Source: Sacculina carcini
Lineage: Eukaryota; Arthropoda; Thecostraca; Sacculinidae
Direction: 5' to 3'
DNA: 64,000 nucleotides
Assembly: GCA_916048095.2 (NCBI GenBank)
Contig: OU696594.1
Span: 5,089,781 to 5,153,780, forward strand
A program made the position numbers and the translations under genes. Each line of letters starts with the position of its first letter. Within the stretch, counting starts at the first letter, position 1. A model generated the notes under the pieces. That model was not told where the DNA came from and made no database searches. It saw nothing but the letters and a program-made list of their open reading frames with translations. Below are positions 56,525-64,000 of the stretch, one piece after another.

Positions 56525-56590
56525 AATATGTAGACACACGCACACACACACATACATACAGACATACACACAGACATACAGACACGCAGA
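56277..56590. repeat. (TG)n microsatellites
   Basis: Pure TG runs at 56278-56339 and 56470-56521, with CA-rich DNA to 56590. Confidence 0.95.
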
Positions 56591-56599
56591 TGTGTACAG

Positions 56600-57128
56600 T
56601 TTCACATTTCAACTCATTGGAATTCAATGTAAATATTAACGACTCTCTGGGATTTTGAATTTTTATTGTCCATTTTTGTTCCAACATTGGATTATTAGAG
56701 AAAATTTGAAAAAGTATTATTCTTAAAGTTAATTTCTTCTTTCTTTAAACGGAATTGTTTATCAAATCAAATATATCACAATATCTAACTGAATACAAAT
56801 TACAAAACAAATAGACATAGAAAATACACAAAATATTATAAATACATATATAAATATAATAAAAATATATATTATCAAGAAAAAAAATCATCTTTCTTCT
56901 AGCGATGTTAGTGATATTTTTCAAGATTCTTGTTATACAAGCCATTTAATTATGAGGTTTTCAATCAGTTAGAGAGTTTTTATATAGCAAAAAACAACTT
57001 ACAGTTTTGTTGTGTCTTTCATGTCAGACTTCATTGATTGTGTCGTATGTACAAAGCACTCAATTTCATAGCTACATTCATTTTCTGATAAATCAACACT
57101 TACTGAATGCATTGAACAGCAAAACACA

Positions 57129-57160
<32 letters not shown>

Positions 57161-58140
57161 GATAGCACAGCACAAGCGTTCACACACATACACACTCTCA
57201 CATACCCATGCTGCACGAAGGACTATTTTCTGTTGAGTTCTTTCCAATGGACTAGAGTATTATCAACCAAATGTATAAACATTGCACACACACACACACA
57301 CACACACAGACAAAGAAACACACACACATACATATATACATACACACACATACATACATACATCATACCCACACACAAACTTACACACACGCTCACACAC
57401 AAACAGACAGACAAGCACACACGGACACACACACACACACACAACCAAACAAACACGCACACACATGCACACATAATCAAGCAAACACGCACACACACAC
57501 ACACATACATACTCACATATACACTGACACACACACAAAAACACAAACACACACACACACACATACACAAAACTCATGGTTGCATAAAAAATGACTCAAT
57601 GATTCAAAGCAGATGCATACGAAATGTTCTCACCTATTTCAAGTAGCACATGAGTGGTGTAAGTTCTCAAAAGAATAAAGTCACGTGTTTAGGAATAAAC
57701 ATTATAGGAACCACACAAGGTCAGTAATCGATTGTTCATATGCATTGCGCATGATCAAAGCTGAAATATAACGTGATGCCCTTGGGTAAAAATGTGGTTA
57801 TACGTTTAATTTGGATAAAGACAAACGTCTCTCCCGAATTCCTATTTATTTTTGAGCGAAAATCAAGTGTTTCTATACGTCATTTGGGTAAAAAGCTATT
57901 TGTATTTGTGTAAGTAAGTCAAACTGTATGATACAATACCAAATTTGCTGTCACAATTGCAGCGCAGTAATGGTGTGACCACAGGAAAAGTTTAGGTTCG
58001 TTTTAGCTCAAAATATACAAACATTTTCCGTTTAGAGGTCTTTTATTATGGTTAAGAAAAATTGTTTGGATTTATTTTGATTGTGCTACATTGTTGGGGA
58101 TTTCAACAAAGATCTTACGGTGTATTAAGTAGGGAAACCA
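56600..58140. other. Intergenic AT-rich DNA with a CA-rich block
   Basis: CA-rich simple sequence at about 57120-57200 and 57285-57565. The rest is AT-rich with no recognised feature. Confidence 0.65.
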
Positions 58141-58141
58141 T

Positions 58142-58250
58142 TCAGTTCAGTTCAGTGTATTTGTTATAGCGCCTGCCATACACGGGCGCGCAACAGCTAC
58201 ACATTATAAACAAGGGACAAATTTAAAACAGTTACAGAAGCAATGATAAT
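58142..58250 (-). repeat. LINE 3'-end fragment
   Basis: AGTTCAGTTCAGTGTATTTG then TTATAGCGCCTGCCATACAC: a short tandem run followed by a TATAGCGC box, as at the inverted 3' ends of the L2-type LINEs here. Confidence 0.55.
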
Positions 58251-58769
58251 AAGAGTGAAGAACATGAATGAGTAAATTATACACAATTATGTGAGTCAAT
58301 GGACAAATATATACACCATGAGTGAAATTTACAATACAAGTGGCACAATACAATAAACATAATTAGACACAATCAAAGATGAACACAAACAAATATGCAT
58401 TGGGACCCACACACATCAGAGAGAGGCAAAAGGGGTCAATGAATGAGCCACGGGATTATATTCAATTCAATTATATTCAAAGATCAAAGGTTTCACGGGA
58501 TCAAAGGTATGTATTGATTGCAGCGTAAGCAAAGGTTGTACAACCATGCCGTAGTAGATATCATTCACCTATACTTTTATTCTTTTTATGAAGGAGTATA
58601 TTTCAGCGGTGACTAAAAATTTTGCAAACTAAGTTTTCTTTCATAGAACGAACAGGACCACATCTGGTAAATTTTAGGAATTATGTGCCATACATGATTT
58701 TAATGCCGCGAAAATGGTATTAATTTAAAACAGACCGACAAGTATTCAACAAGTGACTAAATATATTAA

Positions 58770-58910
58770 CAACAACAACAACAACAAACATGTATTTAAT
58801 ATAGCGCACACAATAGTTACAATCGCGCGACACGCAAAATAATACTGGAGCAAGTGGGAAATTGGGTCAATTGCGCAGGTTGGGTGAAGTAAAAACATTC
58901 AGCGCAGAAC
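58770..58910 (-). mobile_element. 5'-truncated LINE copy (3' UTR only)
   Basis: AACAACAACAACAACAAACA and ATGTATTTAATATAGCGCAC through GTAAAAACATTCAGCGCAGA is the reverse complement of about 41300-41455. It is therefore a second, 3'-end-only copy of the LINE at 36.9-41.5 kb. Confidence 0.9.
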
Positions 58911-58929
58911 AACCCTGAACAAATGTTAA

Positions 58930-59440
58930 AAATATTGAAACCACGGAAGAAACATCGGTGATAAAACCGTATTGTTTTCATTGTGGTTGATATATAGATG
59001 CCCTACTGTACTGAAAACGAAATCCTTTCAAGGAGGATGAATTTGTGCCTCATGATATCTGGGTTGACGTTGAATGTGTAAGGATTCAAGAACATTAGAT
59101 TGAGAGAATTTGATTTAACGAATTTCTTGCAGTCCCTCGCCTCCTGCAAAGGCAGCACATTACATTAGAACACTAAACCTAACCTAACCTAAAATCTATG
59201 AAAAATATAGAAACGTTTTTGTGCGTTTTTAAGCGTTTTTATAAATTAGCTCAATTTAATGTTCTTGAATCCTTACACATTCAGCGTAGACCTGATATTT
59301 GTACCTTGGATTATTTATTAATTCATTCATTCATGTATTTTTCCAGCTTTCAAATCACCAGAATCAGAAATTGTAATTAAGCAAAAAATGGAAAGGCATT
59401 GATTGATATTTGTACCTTGGATGGAACCATGGGCATTCAG
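58930..59440. other. Intergenic AT-rich DNA
   Basis: No supported feature. About 59090-59110 and 59262-59275 share a short inverted match (GATTCAAGAACATTAGATTG type) of unknown meaning. Confidence 0.5.
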
Positions 59441-59444
59441 TTTT

Positions 59445-59570
59445 CATTATTATTATTATCAATTATACAGGCAAATCCAGTAGCATGGGGAAAGAGTGCA
59501 AGTGCACTATTACCACCCTGCGGTGACCCTATGTACCTAAAGCGCCCAAAAATATGTGAAAGAGAGTTTT
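59445..59570 (+). repeat. Family B dispersed repeat upstream of the zinc-finger gene
   Basis: Core AGGCAAATCCAGTAGCATGG to GCGGTGACCCTATGTACC in plus orientation. Confidence 0.85.
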
Positions 59571-59639
59571 GTACTGGAATCCGGTTTGTTACAGGGTGCC
59601 CATGTGAAGTGACGAATCTAGCGTTGTATTTCAAGTGGG

Positions 59640-59755
59640 GCGTGTATTGTTGTTGTTCATGTTCCTCAGGTTGTATGACCGAACAACCTCGAGCTCCTGA
59701 AGAAAGGCACGGCACCGACCGGGCTATTCCACAGGGCATTGATTGATTTGATCTC
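59640..59755 (+). repeat. Family F repeat forming the sequence just before the zinc-finger ATG
   Basis: TGTTGTTGTTCATGTTCCTC, AACCTCGAGCTCCTGAAGAA and CCGGGCTATTCCACAGGGCA match 48436-48565. It stops 12 bp before the ATG at 59768. Confidence 0.75.
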
Positions 59756-59767
59756 GGGGCGTGTGCT

Positions 59768-61291
59768 ATGAGTGAGTCGGCGTTCTGCGATGCTATTCGG
59801 AGTTCGATTAAGCTGGAATGCGACTGGCATTTCGAGCAAGAAGTGGATGGCGAAGAAGTAGATGACGAGTATGAAATTGATAATCCTGACAGGGTGCTTT
59901 CAGACTTCACACACAAGCGCGAATCGTGCGAAACCGAGGCCATCTATACTGAAGGGGAAACGCTTTTAGCGAACGCATCGCCCAAGTACGAAGACTTGTC
60001 CGAGGACTGCCTGGAGAAATTGTCTGGCGTCTCTTCGACTGCTGCATTCTCAACCATCACTTCTGATGTTCTCTCGGATGAGGACTCCAACATCTCGAGG
60101 ACTTCACGATCTCAAAGACTCCAGGATCTCGATGACTCCAGAGTCTTGGGGACGTCAGGATCTCGAGGATACCAACATCCCGAGGACGTCAGGATATCGA
60201 GAACTTCCGGGTATCGGAAGACTCGGAAAGTTCGCTCCAACACACTCTCTGGTCGGCGGTCGTTTGCCTGCGACATCTGTGGGGCCGTGTTTCTTCAGCG
60301 CGGTAATATGACCACGCACCGTCGAGTGCACACGGACCGCACACGGCGTTACAAGTGTCATATTTGCGGAGTGGCCTTTCACGACGCTTCCAACCTGCGC
60401 AAACACGCGCTGGTGCACAGCCGACGGCGTCCGTTCGCCTGCGATCGCTGTGGGCGTCGGTTTAAGCGTGCCAACAGTCTAAAGGAGCACGGCAGCCGGT
60501 GTCGTTCGCCGTCCGTCAGTTCGGCGTCCGTCAGTTCGCCGCACGTCGGCAAACGTGTGCTGTCCGTCGAGCGACACAACGAGGTGCATGCTGAATTGAT
60601 TCACGGATGTTACATGTGCGCAACGTGTCGGCTGACCTTTCCCGAACGCCGTTTGTTGGCCGAACACACGGTTCGTGTGCACGGAAAGGCTCTTGTAGAC
60701 TTCACGAACATTTCGAAACATGTTGAAACGTCAGGCGGCGGTGTATCTCGGTCGGGTTTGTCGACTCCTCTGCACTGGTTCGTCTGCGATGCTTGTGGCT
60801 TCGGCAATCGACATTTGAAAAAGGTGGTCAGACACTTACAGGTGCATTCGAAGCTGCCTGCGTTTGTCTGTCCGCTTTGCGGAAAGGGTTTGAAGCGACG
60901 TTCGTATCTAGAAGACCACTTTATGAGCAAAGGTTGCAGACGCTTAGCTGAAGACAAATCCATAAATATTGAGGAGTTTTTGAAACGTCAGAAGCGTGTA
61001 AAGAAGCCAGATAATGATGTTGTAGCGATGCCAAATCCCAACAAGATCGAATGTCCTCCAGGAATTCACATGCAAGTCTACGATGCATCTTGTCGTCTTC
61101 AAGATGAACTCAGAACCAAGCGACGATGTGTAGAGAAACAGAATCTGTGCGGGTCGGGTCGCTACCAATGTCTATTGTGCGATTATTCATTTACGCTGAA
61201 ACAAAACTTGAAGCGTCACGCCTTTAACGTCCACCAAATCAGCGACCCGAATGTGCAGATGAAAAAACGGCCGTCCAGATGGCGCTCGTGA
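59768..61291 (+). CDS. C2H2 zinc-finger protein, seven fingers, intronless
   Basis: 507 aa in a single exon, start ATGAGTGAG, stop TGA 61289-61291. Residues about 20-160 are acidic and Ser-rich. Seven Cys2His2-type fingers lie at about 168-188, 197-217, 224-245 (last ligand Cys, ERxFK-type RCGRRFKRANSLKEH), 284-305, 340-360, 368-390 (ending in Cys) and 468-489. Linkers are not TGEKP, and fingers 3-4 and 6-7 are far apart. Basic stretches at about 405-415 and the C terminus could be nuclear localisation signals. It is presumably a nuclear DNA- or RNA-binding regulator. I cannot place it in a named orthologue group. Codons are GC-rich relative to the flanks. Residues about 105-150 come from a degenerate coding minisatellite (TCTCGAGGAC type units). 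Directly upstream lies repeat family F. Confidence 0.88.
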   Translation: MSESAFCDAIRSSIKLECDWHFEQEVDGEEVDDEYEIDNPDRVLSDFTHKRESCETEAIYTEGETLLANASPKYEDLSEDCLEKLSGVSSTAAFSTITSDVLSDEDSNISRTSRSQRLQDLDDSRVLGTSGSRGYQHPEDVRISRTSGYRKTRKVRSNTLSGRRSFACDICGAVFLQRGNMTTHRRVHTDRTRRYKCHICGVAFHDASNLRKHALVHSRRRPFACDRCGRRFKRANSLKEHGSRCRSPSVSSASVSSPHVGKRVLSVERHNEVHAELIHGCYMCATCRLTFPERRLLAEHTVRVHGKALVDFTNISKHVETSGGGVSRSGLSTPLHWFVCDACGFGNRHLKKVVRHLQVHSKLPAFVCPLCGKGLKRRSYLEDHFMSKGCRRLAEDKSINIEEFLKRQKRVKKPDNDVVAMPNPNKIECPPGIHMQVYDASCRLQDELRTKRRCVEKQNLCGSGRYQCLLCDYSFTLKQNLKRHAFNVHQISDPNVQMKKRPSRWRS

Positions 61292-62836
61292 CTGTGTGCT
61301 TGCGTTTTTGTTGTTTATGTGTGTGTATGCTTGTGTGTGTGTATGTTATTGTGCCGTAGTCAACGGAATCGACATGAGTCGTTTGCTAGAAATATACTTG
61401 CAAATTAAAATATATCAAATCATAATTCTTATTAATATTTTTAGCTAAACCACTGAGATGTATAATTTATCTAATATTATACACTATACTATATAGAAAG
61501 CAGGGATATTATATGACTATTAAATTAGTTTTGATATTATGAACTTTCATATGGAATCGTGTGTGAAACGTTTTTTATAGATTGAAGCTACAAAATTGAC
61601 TAATTTTAATGTTGTTGAATATTCGCATGGGCATGTCTAATTTCTATACATGTGTTTGTCCGTTAGTGTGTTTGTGTGTACAAATATTTTGTTTTTTCCC
61701 TTTTTCACTGAAAATCTTTCGCGCTTTTTTGACTCACAATACTGAGTGTGTTTAAAAATACACATGTATAATTAATACTCTTCGGATGTGTAAACTCCAT
61801 GGAAGTTTAACTCAAACGCTAAGATATATATATAGTAAATTTCAAGTATTTAATTATATTTAAGTAATTATTATTGTTTTATTAATATACCATAATTTAT
61901 AGCATAGGTATTACACAGTAAAAACTGGTACACACACACATGCGCACTCAGATATACATACACACGCACAAATACATATACATTCACACACATATACACG
62001 CACACACACACATACATACACGCACTTTCTCTTTCATTGACATCAATCTAGCTTTGTATGTGTGTGTATGTGTGTATGTGCGTGTGTATGTGTGTGTGTA
62101 TGTGCGTGTGTGTGTGTGTGTGTGTCCGTTGGCAAAATGTAACGATATAGATACTCGGTGTGCGTGCGTGTGTGTGTGTGTGTGCGTGTGTAAGTTGGAG
62201 TGTCTTGTCAGTCTGACTTAAGGCGAGCTTGTGGTAGTGTGTGTGTGTGTGTTTTATGTGTTTGTGTTAGTGTGTGTGTGTGTGATATTTGCAATAGTTA
62301 TACGCAAATCTCAAAAGTGGTACTTTTTTAAATCCTACGTAGAGCCAATAGTTATATGTTAAATTTTTCAACAATATTTTCAAGTTTTCATTTTATTCGC
62401 CAATCTGTTTGTCCGACTAACCAGATCCTTTATTTCGGAATTGGCTTTTCGTCAAATTTGGGTTCTTTCCAAACAAAAAATACGCCACACTGGCTTTAGA
62501 TACGAGATTAAACCGTCGGAAATATGGAGGTAACCTGACACACAAACACACAAACACATGCGCACACAAACACATTTAATTTCAATTTCATTTTTCATTT
62601 ATTTAAACAATTATCTACCGAAATATCTACATATATATAGTCTTTTACGTCTATTTCCCAAAAATTACCCCAGGGTAATGGATTAGTGGTGTAATACCTG
62701 GGGTAATGGGGTAATTTAACACTTAGGGGTGATTTGGGGTATTTACCCCGGGGTGATTATATCCATGAGAAATGCATGATAGCTGTCATCCCCCCTTCCC
62801 GAAACTACACACACTAACTACGCCCTTGCTTTTTAC
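61292..62836. other. Intergenic DNA with CA/TG tracts
   Basis: TG at 61316-61350, CA/TG-rich simple sequence at about 61930-62120 and 62155-62285. About 62390-62526 is less AT-biased and ends ATATGGAGGTAACCTG, which could be a short first exon with a GTAACC donor. This is too weak to call. Confidence 0.55.
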
Positions 62837-63146
62837 CAGTGGCGGATATTGAGTGAAATTTGGGGTGTGAGGTTGAATTATGTATGAGTGACTAGGTATC
62901 GTGTGAAGGTCTTGACTTGGGACATTTTTCAATGATATATACACACACATTTACACACACACACAGATACACAATAATGTGCGAATGTGCATTGCGATAA
63001 TGCTTATAGCAACAAATTCTACAGAAAGATTTTATTTCTTGACCTCTTTTAGTGAACCTCTTGGCTATGGGAAGTTGATGGAAATGTTTTTGGGGAGCTC
63101 AGGAGGCTGAAACCCCCTGATTCTCCACTTCTGTATCCGCCAGTGA
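62837..63146 (+). mobile_element. Family E repeat with inverted ends, MITE-like
   Basis: Starts CAGTGGCGGATA and ends TATCCGCCAGTG, inverted termini with one mismatch. The interior matches 45905-46150. No convincing target duplication. Probably a hAT-type non-autonomous element. Confidence 0.6.
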
Positions 63147-63149
63147 TTC

Positions 63150-63842
63150 TGATATCCGTTGTTAATTGTGTATTGACATGTATCCATGCTTCTTCCATAC
63201 CTCTCATATATGTCCAGGTCTATACATCGGTGTAATTACCGTTGACAGGTGAAATATTGATTATACGATGGACATATTATGATAATGTAGCGTTGCACAA
63301 ATGCAATGCAAAATCTCGTTGCTTCCGTGCTGTCGTCGCTATTAATAAGCGCTATTTATCACAGGTTTTTTCCCTCTTGTATTTGTGTGTAGTGTGGTTT
63401 GTTTGTAGTTTTGTTATGATCGTTCAACCTTATATGGGCTAATAAACTTTCAAGCTTCCAATTTTCCAGCATTGACTGTCTGTATGTGTGTGTGTATGAT
63501 ATTTCATTAAGTTTTTCGTGTCAATAGAATACAATACATTACAATACAATATATACATATATATGTACTTGCGTTTGCAAACGAGATTAATTTCAGATTT
63601 AATTGCATTTTAATTCGCGCTTTGCAATCTATTACCTCGTAGATTCCAAATATCTTGTCATTTTTTTGTCGTTTACGTTTGATATAGGGTAGATTTTAGG
63701 GAAGCTATAGACATACACACACACACAAACACACACACACACACAAACACACACACACTCACTAAAACTGTAAGCTGTGAGGTATATTGGATAAGCATTT
63801 AGGGAAGTTATATAGTGAAGCTTTTTAAGTGTTTGAGTCGAA

Positions 63843-63894
<52 letters not shown>

Positions 63895-64000
63895 TTCACA
63901 TATGTCAAAAATGTCATATTAATTTCTTCATATATGCCATCAAGACAAACTTAATATATGTCAACGCCACATATTGTATTCCTAGAAATATGCATTCGGT
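63150..64000. repeat. Intergenic DNA with CA and AT microsatellites
   Basis: CA run at 63714-63762 and a pure AT run at 63847-63891. No gene or other landmark seen. Confidence 0.7.

Noticed and set aside
62390-62530. First coding exon of a gene extending beyond the window
   Set aside because: Only ATGGAG before a GTAACC donor supports it, with no continuation visible in the remaining 1.5 kb.

Overview
This is eukaryotic, almost certainly invertebrate metazoan, genomic DNA. It has long introns, spliceosomal exon borders, very abundant (TG)n and (AT)n microsatellites, tRNA-derived SINEs, several LINE clades, a Penelope-like element and non-autonomous hAT, Harbinger and Helitron-like elements. 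A recognisable ZMYND12 (motile cilium/sperm flagellum protein) and a Tret1-type sugar transporter argue for a bilaterian with flagellated sperm and against a nematode. I cannot name the taxon from sequence alone.

Host genes I can assemble from exon borders and reading phase: (1) IGBP1/TAP42 (PP2A regulatory alpha4), + strand, seven coding exons 3754-14401, 383 aa. (2) A two-exon gene for a 57-residue single-pass membrane protein, + strand, 22382-24264, not recognised. (3) ZMYND12, - strand, five clear exons between 42959 and 25288, plus a tentative last exon at 20911-20794. (4) An SLC2/trehalose-transporter-type sugar porter, - strand, seven exons 54809-46311, 540 aa. (5) An intronless seven-finger C2H2 zinc-finger gene, + strand, 59768-61291. 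The genes do not form one pathway. The small membrane-protein gene probably lies antisense inside a ZMYND12 intron.

Most remaining sequence is mobile DNA. IGBP1 intron 4 holds a decayed non-LTR retrotransposon (about 8.5-11.8 kb) whose N terminus carries a nuclear-receptor-type C4 DNA-binding domain followed by a PHD-like finger; this is the most unusual object here. ZMYND12 introns hold an L2/CR1-like LINE inserted into an older LINE tail (26.4-28.4 kb), a Penelope-like element (29.3-31.0 kb), an APE-type LINE with separate ORF1 (31.3-35.2 kb) and a near full-length PHD/CCHC LINE (36.9-41.5 kb). The 15.7-20.1 kb stretch is a Helitron-like patchwork of tandem repeats. The 42.3-45.5 kb stretch has two inverted arrays of one short repeat flanking the ZMYND12 first exon, one invaded by a Harbinger-like MITE.

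At most of the exons I assembled, the sense-strand sequence just before the acceptor is a TG-rich run. In at least one intron a CA run sits just after the donor, which may pair the two intron ends.
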